Below, one piece after another: positions 1-8,874 of a DNA stretch of 64,000 nt; the first letter of the stretch is position 1; each line of letters starts with the position of its first letter. The translations under genes were made by a program, and so were the position numbers. Under the pieces are notes generated by a model. It was not told the DNA's origin, ran no database searches, and worked only from the letters and a program-made list of their open reading frames with translations. This DNA comes from Thermoanaerobaculum sp964488355 (GTDB lineage: Bacteria; Acidobacteriota; Thermoanaerobaculia; Thermoanaerobaculales; Thermoanaerobaculaceae). Location: positions 53,079 through 117,078 of the forward strand of contig CAZAUJ010000008.1 in the NCBI GenBank assembly GCA_964488355.1. The letters are read 5' to 3'.

Positions 1-14
1 AGCTGGACAGGGGT

Positions 15-59
15 AGCGTCGCTCCGGGTGGGTTTCCCTCCCGCACTTCGGGTGACGCT
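15..59. other. Nested inverted repeat upstream of acpP
   Basis: An outer arm AGCGTC (15-20) pairs with GACGCT (54-59), and an inner arm GGGTGGG (26-32) pairs with CCCTCCC (36-42) with one central mismatch. There is no T-run after it, so it is not a classical terminator on the plus strand. It may be the end of an upstream transcription unit cut off by the window edge, or a leader structure. Confidence 0.3.
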
Positions 60-88
60 CTGTCGCCAAAAAAGGACACGGGGGGGAG

Positions 89-117
89 TTGCGCGGCCGT
101 GAAGGGTGTGGTAAAAC
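89..117 (+). promoter_or_regulatory. Probable sigma-70 promoter of acpP-fabF
   Basis: TTGCGC at 89-94 and TAAAAC at 112-117 are separated by 17 bases, a standard housekeeping spacing. Transcription would start near 124, giving a leader of about 37 bases before the acpP ATG at 161. Confidence 0.5.
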
Positions 118-160
118 ACCCGCGGCTTGTGAACGACGCTGGATGAGGGAGAGACGAGAC

Positions 161-400
161 ATGAACATCGAACAAAAGGTCAAGGACATCATCGTGCAGC
201 AGCTGGGCGTGGATCCGGAAAAGGTAAAGCCGGAAGCAACCTTTACCGACGATCTGGGCGCCGACTCCCTGGACACGGTCGAGCTCATCATGGCCTTCGA
301 GGAGGAGTTTGGTGTGGAGATTCCCGACGAGGCGGCGGAAAAGATCCGCACCGTGGGTGATGCCATAGCCTACCTGAAGGAGCACGTCAAGGAGTCCTGA
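161..400 (+). CDS. acpP: Acyl carrier protein
   Basis: A 79-residue acyl carrier protein, the cytosolic carrier of growing acyl chains in type II fatty acid synthesis. The phosphopantetheine attachment site is in DLGADSLDTVEL with Ser36, and the protein is acidic and of the usual family length. The open frame extends upstream to 89, but those extra codons are basic and unlike any ACP. The ATG at 161 starts the conserved N-terminus MNIEQKVKDII and follows a GGGAGAGAC stretch that could serve as ribosome binding site. Its stop shares one base with the fabF start (TGATG), so the two genes are translationally coupled. Confidence 0.97.
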   Translation: MNIEQKVKDIIVQQLGVDPEKVKPEATFTDDLGADSLDTVELIMAFEEEFGVEIPDEAAEKIRTVGDAIAYLKEHVKES

Positions 401-1641
401 TGCCCCGCCGGGTCGTGGTGACCGGTGTGGGGCTCATCTCCCCCCTGGGGGTGGGGACGGAAGCCACCTGGCAAGCCCTGGTAGCGGGCCAGTCGGGCAT
501 TGGGCCCATTACCCGCTTCGATGCCTCTGCTTATCCCGTACGCATCGCTGGCGAAGTGAAGGGCTTTGACCCACAGAACTGGATGGATGCCAAGGAGGCG
601 CGAAAGTTTGATTTGTTCGTGCAGTACGCCTTGGCCGCCAGCCTCATGGCCGTGGAGCAGGCGGGGCTGCCCATTACTCCGGAAAACGCCGAACGGGTGG
701 CGGTGGTTTTAGGTTCCGGTATCGGCGGCTTACCGCTGATTGAGGAAAACCACCGCACGCTTCAGGAAAAGGGGCCCCGGCGGGTCTCGCCGTTCTTCAT
801 CCCGGGAGCCATTATCAACATGTGCGCTGGGTTGGTTTCCATCCACTTAGGGGCCAAAGGCCCGAATATGGCTACCTGCACGGCCTGCTCCACCTCTGCG
901 CACGCCATCACCGACGCGTACCTTTACATTCGCCACGGCTACGCCGATGCGGCCATCGCTGGCGGCGCGGAGGCGGTCATTGACCCGTTGGCCGTGGCCG
1001 GCTTTGCCTCCATGCGCGCTCTTTCCACACGCAACGAGGAGCCGGAAAGGGCCTCGCGGCCCTGGGACCGCGATCGCGACGGCTTCGTCATGGGTGAGGG
1101 CGCGGGTGTGTTGGTGCTGGAGGAGCTGGAATTTGCCACGCGCCGCGGCGCGCCCATCCTCTGCGAGGTGCTGGGCATAGGCATGACTGGAGATGCGTAC
1201 CACATCACGGCCCCCTGCGAGGACGGGGACGGCGCAGCACGAGTCATGGCCTTGGCCCTCAAGGATGCGGGCATTGCTCCGGAACAGGTGGATTACATCA
1301 ACGCCCACGGCACCTCTACCCCTCACGGTGACCGAATCGAAACGGTGGCCATCAAGCGCGTTTTCGGGGAGCACGCGTACAAGCTGGCGGTGTCCTCCAC
1401 CAAGTCCGCCACCGGGCACATGCTGGGCGCCGCTGGCGGCCTGGAGGCGGGTATAACCGCCCTGGCCGTGGCCCGCGACCTGATCCCGCCAACCCTCAAC
1501 CTGGACAACCCAGACGAGGGCTGCGATTTGGACTACGTTCCCTATCGCGCTCGCAAGCAAAGCGTTCGCGTGGCCATGTCCAATTCCTTCGGCTTTGGGG
1601 GTACCAACGCCTGCATGGTCCTGGGCAAGGTGGAGCGGTAA
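400..1641 (+). CDS. fabF: Beta-ketoacyl-ACP synthase II
   Basis: A 413-residue condensing enzyme that elongates acyl-ACP with malonyl-ACP in fatty acid synthesis. The catalytic Cys163 lies in TACSTSAHA, and the two active-site histidines are His303 (NAHGTSTPHGD) and His340 (KSATGHMLGAAGG). The glycine-rich end FGFGGTNAC is intact. Length and motif order match FabF rather than FabB or FabH. It overlaps acpP by one base, the common acpP-fabF pairing, and probably depends on the same promoter. About 150 bases separate it from the next gene. Confidence 0.97.
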   Translation: MPRRVVVTGVGLISPLGVGTEATWQALVAGQSGIGPITRFDASAYPVRIAGEVKGFDPQNWMDAKEARKFDLFVQYALAASLMAVEQAGLPITPENAERVAVVLGSGIGGLPLIEENHRTLQEKGPRRVSPFFIPGAIINMCAGLVSIHLGAKGPNMATCTACSTSAHAITDAYLYIRHGYADAAIAGGAEAVIDPLAVAGFASMRALSTRNEEPERASRPWDRDRDGFVMGEGAGVLVLEELEFATRRGAPILCEVLGIGMTGDAYHITAPCEDGDGAARVMALALKDAGIAPEQVDYINAHGTSTPHGDRIETVAIKRVFGEHAYKLAVSSTKSATGHMLGAAGGLEAGITALAVARDLIPPTLNLDNPDEGCDLDYVPYRARKQSVRVAMSNSFGFGGTNACMVLGKVER

Positions 1642-1729
1642 GCGGAACGGTAGCCTGCTGCGGAGCTTTTCAGCGTCCTTGCCGCATCAGTTGGCCTGTT
1701 TTTGCCATGACAGTTGGTTTTTCCGGCGG

Positions 1730-1758
1730 TTGAGCTTTGCAGGTCCTCGCACTAGAAT
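1730..1758 (+). promoter_or_regulatory. Probable sigma-70 promoter of etfBA
   Basis: TTGAGC at 1730-1735 and TAGAAT at 1753-1758 have an exact 17-base spacer. They lie 36 bases before the etfB start, which has its own strong ribosome binding site (AAAGGAGG). Confidence 0.6.
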
Positions 1759-1794
1759 TCACAAGGGCGCGGGTGCGCCGGGAAAGGAGGGGTC

Positions 1795-2583
1795 ATGAGG
1801 GTCGCGGTGTTCGTTTCGTATGTGCCCGACACGGCTTCCACCATTAAAGTAGGGCCTTCGGGGAAAGGCATTGACGAGACCGGGATCAAATGGATCATTT
1901 CCCCCTACGACGAGTTTGGCGTGGAGGAGGCGATCAAACTCAAGGAGAGCAAGGGGGCCGAGGTGACCTACATCACCTACGGCCGTGACCGCGACCAGCA
2001 GGTTTTGCGCGAGTGCTTCGCCCGCGGGGGCGACCGGGGCGTGCACGTGTTGGGAACGGGTGCGGCTTTCGGAGACGCCTTTGCCATCGCGCAGATCCTG
2101 GCGGCAGCGGCCAAGAAGGCCGGTCCCTTCGACCTGTACTTTGCTGGAGTGAAGGGTGTGGGGTCAGACCAGGGGCTGGTGGGGGCGATGGTAGCGGAGC
2201 TGTTGGACATTCCCCACGTGGCTTCGGTCACCAAGATCGTCTACGGCAACGGGACCCTGACGGCCTGGCGGGAAATCGAAGGGGGACAGGAGGTGGTGGA
2301 GCTGCCTATGCCCTGCCTGGTGACCACGCAAAAAGGCCTGAACGAGCCACGCTACCCCTCGCTGAAGGGCATCATGGCAGCGAAAAAGATGCCGGTGGAG
2401 GTGGTGGCGGTAGCGGACTTGGGCTTGGACGAGGAGGGCTTGGCTGGTGCCACCTGCCGTTGGCTGGGGCTGTCGCTGCCGCCGGCAAAGGCTGCCGGAA
2501 AGGTTTTCAACGGTGAGCAGGACCCACAAGGTGCCGCTCGCGAGCTGGCCAGGCTCCTGCGCGAAGAAGCCAAGGTGATCTGA
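1795..2583 (+). CDS. etfB: Electron transfer flavoprotein beta subunit
   Basis: A 262-residue EtfB. With EtfA it forms the FAD-containing heterodimer that takes electrons from acyl-CoA and related dehydrogenases. The N-terminus MRVAVFVSYVPDT followed by IDETGIKWIISPYDEFGVEEAIKLKE in shorter conserved blocks is typical. So is the segment with VGAMVAELLDIPHVASV and the signature near LNEPRYPSLKGIMAAKK. The ATG at 1795 follows AAAGGAGG with normal spacing. It is the first gene of a two-gene operon, with 11 bases between it and etfA. Confidence 0.95.
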   Translation: MRVAVFVSYVPDTASTIKVGPSGKGIDETGIKWIISPYDEFGVEEAIKLKESKGAEVTYITYGRDRDQQVLRECFARGGDRGVHVLGTGAAFGDAFAIAQILAAAAKKAGPFDLYFAGVKGVGSDQGLVGAMVAELLDIPHVASVTKIVYGNGTLTAWREIEGGQEVVELPMPCLVTTQKGLNEPRYPSLKGIMAAKKMPVEVVAVADLGLDEEGLAGATCRWLGLSLPPAKAAGKVFNGEQDPQGAARELARLLREEAKVI

Positions 2584-2594
2584 AGGAGGCAGCG

Positions 2595-3566
2595 ATGGCG
2601 GGAATTTTGGTTTTTGTGGAGCAACGGGAAGGCAATCTGCGGAAGGCTTCTCTGGAAGCGCTAGCCACGGCGGCTAAGCTGGCTGGGGAAAAGTCCCTTC
2701 CGGTGGCAGCAGCCCTTTTGGGACAGGGCGTGCAGGGTTTGGCTGCCGGCCTGGGGGATTGGGGGGCGCAGAAGGTGCTGGTGGTGGACCAGCCGGAGCT
2801 GGCACGTTACACAGCCGAGACCTATGCTGCGGTGTTGGCCCGCCTCTGCCAGGACCTGCAGCCTGATGCGGTTTTTTTGGCCGCTACCTCGCTTGGACGG
2901 GATTTGTCTGGCCGGTTGGCAGCTCGTCTGCGGGTTGGCTGCCTGCCCGACGTGACCGCGTTGCGCTGGGAGCAGGACACGCTGGTGGCTATCCGCCCGG
3001 TTTACTCAGGCAAGGCCCTCGCCACGATGGACGGGGGCAGCAGCCGCCCCGTGGTGGTGAGCCTGCGCCCCAACGTTTTTCCGGCGGACAAACGGCCGGT
3101 GTCCGCGGAGGTGGTGAGCGTGGACCCCTTGCCCCTCAGCGTGCGCAGCACCGTCAAGGAGGTGGTGGCAGCGCAAACGGGTGAGCTGGACGTGGCTGAG
3201 GCTGACATCATCGTGTCTGGGGGTCGCGGCTTGCGCGGGCCGGAAAACTTCGCCCTCATTCGCGAGCTGGCATCCGCCCTGGGAGCGGCGGTGGGCGCGT
3301 CCCGTGCGGCGGTGGATGCGGGTTGGATCGATCACGCGCACCAGGTGGGGCAAACGGGAAAGGTGGTCTCTCCCACCCTCTACATTGCCTGCGGCATCTC
3401 CGGTGCCATCCAGCATCTGGCAGGCATGTCCTCTTCCAAGGTGATTGTGGCCATTAACAAGGATCCGGAAGCTCCCATCTTCAAGGTGGCCGATTACGGC
3501 ATCGTCGGCGACCTGTTTCAGGTGGTACCAGCGCTTACGGAGGAGATTAAGAAACTAAAGGCTTAA
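2595..3566 (+). CDS. etfA: Electron transfer flavoprotein alpha subunit
   Basis: A 323-residue EtfA, partner of the preceding EtfB. The C-terminal FAD-binding region is clear: SGGRGLRGPENF, the GASRAAVDAGW block, the QVGQTGKVVSPTLYIACGIS stretch and VAINKDPEAPIFKVADYGIVGD. Length is normal. It starts 11 bases after etfB with GGAGGCAGCG as ribosome binding site. A strong terminator follows directly, so etfBA is a closed bicistronic unit. No dehydrogenase or ETF-quinone oxidoreductase gene lies next to it, so the electron donor cannot be told from context. Confidence 0.95.
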   Translation: MAGILVFVEQREGNLRKASLEALATAAKLAGEKSLPVAAALLGQGVQGLAAGLGDWGAQKVLVVDQPELARYTAETYAAVLARLCQDLQPDAVFLAATSLGRDLSGRLAARLRVGCLPDVTALRWEQDTLVAIRPVYSGKALATMDGGSSRPVVVSLRPNVFPADKRPVSAEVVSVDPLPLSVRSTVKEVVAAQTGELDVAEADIIVSGGRGLRGPENFALIRELASALGAAVGASRAAVDAGWIDHAHQVGQTGKVVSPTLYIACGISGAIQHLAGMSSSKVIVAINKDPEAPIFKVADYGIVGDLFQVVPALTEEIKKLKA

Positions 3567-3573
3567 GAAAAAT

Positions 3574-3606
3574 GGGGCACGCGTGCGCGTGCCCCGGCTT
3601 TTTTCT
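3574..3606 (+). terminator. Rho-independent terminator after etfA
   Basis: GGGGCACGC (3574-3582) pairs with GCGTGCCCC (3587-3595) around the loop GTGC, followed by GGCTTTTTTCTT. It lies between the convergent etfA and superoxide dismutase genes and is symmetrical enough in the stem to serve both, though the T-run favours the plus strand. Confidence 0.85.
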
Positions 3607-3617
3607 TCCCCTGTGAC

Positions 3618-4232
<615 letters not shown>

Positions 4233-4420
4233 GTCTTACCTCCTTTTTGTGGCGGTCTTGCCGCCGACTCGCGTGCCAAAACGCTCCAGTTCTGCCCTTT
4301 ATTTCCCCGGTTGGGCGGCCTCGTCCCACTGGGGAGAGGGGCGAGTGCGAAAGTGGAAATTTGCTCCTTCCCGCCCTATGTTGTTCTTAGACGGAAAGGG
4401 CAACTTTCCCGGAGGTGGAT

Positions 4421-4894
4421 ATGGCGGAGCGGCGCAGCTCGACGAGGGTGACGCCTTCGAAAGAACTACCTGCCAAGGTTCGGGCCTTCCTTTCGGCCCG
4501 CGTTGTGGACATTTCCCGAACAGGTGTGCAGCTAGAACTGTCCAGTTTGTTGCGCGTGGGGGTGGTGTGCGACGTGCGGCTTTCCCTGGGGGAAGAGGAA
4601 CTGCATTGGCCGGCCACCGTTTGCCGCTGTCGTGCCTCCTCCTTCGGCGTGGACGCTTCCGGGCAAAAGGTGCTTCTTTACCGCGCGGGCCTGCAGTTCG
4701 CACCCATGAGTGACGAGGAGTGGGAGCACTTGGAACGCGTCCTACGCTTGGCGGGAGGGCCACATGCGGGCATCGAGCTAGCTGCTGGGGAGGCACCGCC
4801 GGTGGCGCAGCCCGGGCCGCCTTCCGAAAGGGCAGCAAGTGAGAGAAACGGCCCCATCAAGGTCAAGGTGGACACCTCCCAGCTCCGCCGTTAG
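4421..4894 (+). CDS. PilZ domain protein
   Basis: A 157-residue cytosolic protein. The N-terminal RRSSTRV and the later DISRTGVQLEL match the two halves of a PilZ c-di-GMP site (RxxxR and D/NxSxxG). The C-terminal 40 residues are Pro/Ala rich and probably disordered. I place the start at the ATG at 4421, five bases after GGAGG (4411-4415); a GTG at 4415 overlaps that ribosome binding site. The window also holds an HD-GYP and a GGDEF protein, so c-di-GMP signalling is likely present. The effector target is not visible. Confidence 0.8.
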   Translation: MAERRSSTRVTPSKELPAKVRAFLSARVVDISRTGVQLELSSLLRVGVVCDVRLSLGEEELHWPATVCRCRASSFGVDASGQKVLLYRAGLQFAPMSDEEWEHLERVLRLAGGPHAGIELAAGEAPPVAQPGPPSERAASERNGPIKVKVDTSQLRR

Positions 4895-4907
4895 CCTGAC
4901 TGCCGGG

Positions 4908-6248
4908 CTAGCGGCCCAGGACTTGGCGTAGGCGCCGGGCAAGCTCGCGCACCTGTGCGCGCAAGCCCTCCTCATCCACTGTCAGCACGCAGCGGTTTTC
5001 CATCACGAGCTGGCCGTTCACCACCACGTGCCGCACGTCGCTGGCGCGAGCGGCGTAAAGCAGGTGGGAGGTGGGGTGGTAGACGGGCACCGCATGCGGT
5101 TCGTCCACCGCCAGGCAAAGGATATCGGCCCTCTTACCCACGCGCAGGGTGCCGATTTCCTCGCCCAACCCCAGCACGTCTGCGCCGCCGGCGGTCAACA
5201 TGCGCGCGACGCGGGAGGCGGGCAGGCAGGTGGGGTCGCCAGTGAGCCCCTTGTAAAGCAGGGCCGCGAGCTGAGCATCTCGCAGCAGGTCCAAGGTGTT
5301 GTTGGAAGCTGCTCCATCGGTGCCCAAGCCCACCTTCACCCCGCGTTCGAGCATGCGGTGCACGGGCGCTACCCCCGAGCCCAGTTTGAGGTTGGATACG
5401 GGGTTGGAGGCCACCCCAACTTCCAGCTCGGCCAAGGTGTCCATGTCCTGCTCGCTCACATGCACACAGTGGGCCGCCACCGTGCGCGCCGAGAGCACGC
5501 CCAAATCGGCCAGGTACTGCACGGGGCTGGCGCCCTTTTCCTTCTGAAAGGTCTCGGCTTCCCAGCGGGTTTCGGCCACATGGATAAGGAAGGGCACGTC
5601 GAACTCGTCGGCCAGCTCAGCAGCCTTAACCAGATTTCCGGCGTTGACGGAGTAGGGGGCGTGAGCCGCCACCGCTGGCCGAATGATTGGGTGGTGGCGG
5701 AAAGCCTGGCAAAGCTGCCGCTGGCGCTCCAAGGCGACCTCGGGTGAGGGGCAGGAAGGCGTGGGAAAGTCAATCACGCTTTCCGGCACCACCCCGCGTA
5801 GGCCCACGGTGAGCAGCGCTTCCGCCACCGTCGGGGCATGGAAGTACATGTCGCACACGCAGGTGACGCCGGCTTTGATGCTTTCCACCGCGGCCCACAG
5901 GGTGCCCAGGCGCACCGTTTCTCGGTCCATGACCGCTTTTTCTGCTGGCCAAATGTGCTCTTCCAACCAGGTCTTTAAGGGCAAATCGTCCGCCAGGCCG
6001 CGAAAAAGCACCATGGCCAGGTGCGTGTGGGTGTTGACAAAGCCTGGCAGAATCAACCCTCCCTGGGCATCCACCACCCGGCGGGCAGCAAGGTTCAGCT
6101 CCTTTTCAGCCCCCACCGCCACGATGCGCTCCCCCGCCACCGCCACCGCCCCTTGGGCTATGGGTTCGGCCCCATCCTCCATGGTCAGGAGGGTGCCGCC
6201 ACGGACAAGAAGGTCCACCGTGGGGGGCTTTTCCTGCCCTTGCATCAT
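4908..6248 (-). CDS. mtaD: 5-methylthioadenosine/S-adenosylhomocysteine deaminase
   Basis: A 446-residue amidohydrolase of the MtaD/SsnA-type branch, expected to deaminate methylthioadenosine and S-adenosylhomocysteine to the inosine forms. Metal ligands appear as the NTHTHLAM motif, His in IHVAETRWE, His in AAHCVHVSE and Asp in GLGTDGAASNNTLDLL. The segment ASNPVSNLKLGSGVAP is a family hallmark. Length is typical. The second codon is also ATG, so the start may be one residue later. It overlaps the lemA-like gene by 4 bases, and the two follow the acyltransferase gene in one minus-strand operon. Confidence 0.9.
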   Translation of the reverse strand: MMQGQEKPPTVDLLVRGGTLLTMEDGAEPIAQGAVAVAGERIVAVGAEKELNLAARRVVDAQGGLILPGFVNTHTHLAMVLFRGLADDLPLKTWLEEHIWPAEKAVMDRETVRLGTLWAAVESIKAGVTCVCDMYFHAPTVAEALLTVGLRGVVPESVIDFPTPSCPSPEVALERQRQLCQAFRHHPIIRPAVAAHAPYSVNAGNLVKAAELADEFDVPFLIHVAETRWEAETFQKEKGASPVQYLADLGVLSARTVAAHCVHVSEQDMDTLAELEVGVASNPVSNLKLGSGVAPVHRMLERGVKVGLGTDGAASNNTLDLLRDAQLAALLYKGLTGDPTCLPASRVARMLTAGGADVLGLGEEIGTLRVGKRADILCLAVDEPHAVPVYHPTSHLLYAARASDVRHVVVNGQLVMENRCVLTVDEEGLRAQVRELARRLRQVLGR

Positions 6249-6838
6249 TGGAACCTCACCTGGGGAGGCCGTTCGGCCCCTGGCGTGGCTTGGAAGTAGG
6301 GCCGCTCGGCGAAGCCCAGCAGGTTGGCGATCAGCACCTGGGGGAAGCGTCGGCGATAGGTGTTGTACGCCTGTGCCGCTTCGTTGAAGCGCTTGCGCTC
6401 CACGGCGATGCGGTTTTCCGTGCCTTCAAGCTGGGCTTGCAGGTCGCGGAAGGCCTCGGTGGCTCGCAGCTCGGGGTACCGCTCCACCACCACCAGCAGG
6501 CGGGAAAGAGCTGAGCCCAGCTCATCCTGTGCTTGTTGGAAGGCGGCCAGCTGCTGAGGCGTGGGCACGCCGCTAAAAGTCACCTGCCCGACCTTGGCGC
6601 GCGCTGCCACCACCGCTGTGAGCGTTTCCCTTTCGAAGTCACGGGCTCCCTTGACCGTCTCTACCAGGTTGGGGACCAGATCGGCTCGGCGCTGGTAGAC
6701 GTTTTCCACCTGCGCCCAAGCACTCTTCACCGCTTCGTCCAGCTGAACCAAGCGGTTGTAGGAGTTCAGGAGGCTCAGCCCCATGAACAGGGCCAGCACC
6801 ACCAGCGCCACCAAGCAACCCACCAGAGCTCGTTTCAT
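6245..6838 (-). CDS. LemA family membrane protein
   Basis: A 197-residue LemA-like protein with an N-terminal membrane anchor (MKRALVGCLVALVVLALFMGL region). A helical domain follows, with the family signature LVQLDEAVKSAWAQVENVYQRRADLVPNLVETVKG in shorter conserved pieces. The function of LemA proteins is poorly defined. The ATG at 6838 is chosen over an upstream in-frame start because the extra 32 residues would lie inside the acyltransferase gene, and a GGGGGAAGG site precedes this ATG. It overlaps both operon neighbours by 4 bases. Confidence 0.88.
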   Translation of the reverse strand: MKRALVGCLVALVVLALFMGLSLLNSYNRLVQLDEAVKSAWAQVENVYQRRADLVPNLVETVKGARDFERETLTAVVAARAKVGQVTFSGVPTPQQLAAFQQAQDELGSALSRLLVVVERYPELRATEAFRDLQAQLEGTENRIAVERKRFNEAAQAYNTYRRRFPQVLIANLLGFAERPYFQATPGAERPPQVRFQ

Positions 6839-7782
6839 CCTTCCCCCTCTCGCTGAGGATTGTAACGTTCCGCCGACCAAACTGGGTCCCCAGGCGAAGG
6901 CCGCCGGCGAAAGCGGCGGTGAAACCAAACCCACTGCTCGGGAGCGCGGCGAATGTGCTCTTCAATGGCGCGGGTGAGCTGGGCCGTGAGAAGGGCCACC
7001 TTTTCCTCGTCCGCGCTGGACCCGGCCGTCTGCATGGGGGGAGAAAAAACAATTTCCATGTTACCCTCGGCGGTGCGGCGGGCAAAGCCCAAAACCACGG
7101 GGCATTGGGCTCGCAAGGCCAGCACGGCGGCGCCGGTGGGCGTCCAAGCTGGCCGGCCAAAGAAGCTCACGAATACCCCAGGGCCTTGGATGTCCTGGTC
7201 GATAAGCAAACCCACCACGCGGCCGCGGCGCAGGGCACGCAGCAAGCTGGCTCCCGACCCACCTCGGAAGACGGCCTCCCCTCCGAAGCGAGTGCGCAGG
7301 TGCTCGACCAGGCGGTGCAAGCGAGGATCGCGCAGCTGCCTCCCCAAGGAGGTCATGGGAATGCCTGCGGCTTGCAGTGCCAAGTTCATCCATTCCCAGT
7401 TGCCACAGTGCCCGGTGACCAGCACGACCCCTCGCCCCTGGGCCAGGGCTTGCTGGAGGTGCTCCAAGCCCCGAAAGCGGGTCTTTTCCAATAGGGCGAC
7501 AGGCGTGGCCTTGGCCAGCCACAGGGCCTCACCCACTAGCTCCCCCAGGTGGCGGGCGCACCCTTTCAGCATACCTTCACAGTCGGCATGCTCGCCGAAG
7601 GCTAGGCGCAAGTTTTCTCTCGCCCATTGGCACTCACGGCGAACCAAGGGGGCGAAAAGCCCCACCGCCCAGGCGAAAAAACTTCGCAGCAGACCCAAGG
7701 GCAGCCAGCCACTGAGCGCCAAGAGAAACCTGAGCAGGAGATAGCCAACACCGTACCGAACCTTCTTGCCCCAGCTCGCCAC
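6835..7782 (-). CDS. LpxL/HtrB-type lipid A acyltransferase
   Basis: A 315-residue member of the LpxL/LpxM acyltransferase family, which adds secondary acyl chains to lipid A at the inner membrane. The catalytic H-x4-E motif is in VTGHCGNWEWM, and LLIDQDIQGPGVFVSFFG matches the second conserved block. The N-terminus has hydrophobic membrane-associating stretches. Its presence argues for an LPS-bearing outer membrane. It is the first gene of the lpxL-lemA-mtaD operon and diverges from gmk with about 55 bases between the starts. Confidence 0.88.
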   Translation of the reverse strand: MASWGKKVRYGVGYLLLRFLLALSGWLPLGLLRSFFAWAVGLFAPLVRRECQWARENLRLAFGEHADCEGMLKGCARHLGELVGEALWLAKATPVALLEKTRFRGLEHLQQALAQGRGVVLVTGHCGNWEWMNLALQAAGIPMTSLGRQLRDPRLHRLVEHLRTRFGGEAVFRGGSGASLLRALRRGRVVGLLIDQDIQGPGVFVSFFGRPAWTPTGAAVLALRAQCPVVLGFARRTAEGNMEIVFSPPMQTAGSSADEEKVALLTAQLTRAIEEHIRRAPEQWVWFHRRFRRRPSPGDPVWSAERYNPQREGEG

Positions 7783-7837
7783 GGCAGCAGTCTATCAACG
7801 GCACGCATCCGCTATCATCCCCAGGCGGGGAGAAAAG

Positions 7838-8485
7838 GTGACGGGACCAGGGGAGCTGTTTATCGTTTCTTCCCCCTCCGGTGGGGGCAAGACCACACTG
7901 ATCCGCCGTGTGATTCAGCAGCTGGTGCAGGAAGGGCAAAGGGCGCACTTTTCTGTTTCCCACACCACGCGCAAGCCGCGGCCCGGTGAAGCCCACGGCG
8001 TGGATTACTACTTCGTCAGCCGTGAGGAGTTTTTGGCCATGGTGGACGCGGGTCAGTTCCTGGAGTTTGCCGAGGTCCACGGCAACCTTTACGGCACCTC
8101 TTGGGCGGAGGTGCAGGGCAAGAGGGAGGCGGGAATCCATGTGTTCCTGGATATTGACGTGCAGGGGGCGCGGCAGGTGCGGGGCAAGGTGCCGGACGCG
8201 GTCAAGATCTTCATTTTTCCGCCTTCCTACGCCGAGCTGAAAAGGCGGCTGCTTTCGCGCCGTCAAGACGACGAGGCCACCATTCGTCTTCGTATGCGAA
8301 ATGCTCTCAATGAGATGCGCGAGTACGGGGAGTTCGACTATGTTATCATTAACGAGGAGCTGGAGGTGGCCTGTCGCGAGCTGGCCAGCATCGTCAGCGC
8401 TTCCCGCCTCCGCAGCAGCCGCATGCGCGCGCATGTGGAAACGATTCTGGATGACTACGCTCGTCATCTCAAGGAGGACACATGA
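7838..8485 (+). CDS. gmk: Guanylate kinase
   Basis: A 215-residue guanylate kinase converting GMP and ATP to GDP and ADP. The P-loop is SSPSGGGKTTLIRR. The GMP-binding segment HTTRKPRPGEAHGVDYYFV and the DIDVQGARQV block are complete. I choose the GTG at 7838 because upstream in-frame residues would overlap the divergent lpxL gene and are not conserved. A GGCGGGGAG stretch sits before it, and a possible -10 (TATCAT, 7813-7818) fits this start. The stop overlaps rpoZ by 4 bases, the common gmk-rpoZ-coaBC order. Confidence 0.95.
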   Translation: MTGPGELFIVSSPSGGGKTTLIRRVIQQLVQEGQRAHFSVSHTTRKPRPGEAHGVDYYFVSREEFLAMVDAGQFLEFAEVHGNLYGTSWAEVQGKREAGIHVFLDIDVQGARQVRGKVPDAVKIFIFPPSYAELKRRLLSRRQDDEATIRLRMRNALNEMREYGEFDYVIINEELEVACRELASIVSASRLRSSRMRAHVETILDDYARHLKEDT

Positions 8486-8874
8486 GCCACGCCAATGAAC
8501 CTGATAGCGTTTTCCGCCTGGTGCTGCTGGCGGCCAAGCGGTCTGAGCAACTGATGGAGGGGGCCAAGCCGCGCCTTTCCGACCACGGCTGCGCTAAACC
8601 AACCACTCTGGCCGTCAAGGAGGTGGAGGCAGGGTTGGTTCCCTGGCAGGTGCTCTCGCCTGAGGAGTACGAGAGGCTGCGAGAGGAGGAGCTGGCTCAG
8701 CGAGAAAGGGAGCGGGAGCAGGTTTATGTCCCTCCACCCCCGCCGCCTGTGTCTTTTGCCGAACCCGACGAAGAGGAGGAAGAGGAGGAGGAGCTGGAGG
8801 AGCTGCCCGACGAGGACGAGCTGCGCGAGCTGGAGGGTTTGGCCGACGAGGAGTTGCTCCCCGAGGAGGAGTGA
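8482..8874 (+). CDS. rpoZ: RNA polymerase omega subunit with long acidic tail
   Basis: A 130-residue protein whose first half matches the omega subunit: FRLVLLAAKRSEQLMEGAKPR, here cited across positions 11-31, and KPTTLAVKEVEAG at about 39-51. Omega helps assemble and stabilise RNA polymerase. The C-terminal half is unusual: an arginine/glutamate helix, a run of seven prolines in eight residues, and then an almost pure Glu/Asp tail ending in EEE. Its place between gmk and coaBC is classical. It overlaps gmk by 4 bases, and its stop touches the coaBC start. Confidence 0.88.
   Translation: MSHANEPDSVFRLVLLAAKRSEQLMEGAKPRLSDHGCAKPTTLAVKEVEAGLVPWQVLSPEEYERLREEELAQREREREQVYVPPPPPPVSFAEPDEEEEEEEELEELPDEDELRELEGLADEELLPEEE

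Noticed and set aside
847..1560. A 237-codon minus-strand frame over fabF
   Set aside because: It is antisense to the conserved condensing-enzyme core and has no ribosome binding site or recognisable domain.
8760..8870. GAG/GAC-rich repeat tract as a possible satellite
   Set aside because: It is the codon pattern of the acidic tail of the omega subunit and is in frame with rpoZ.
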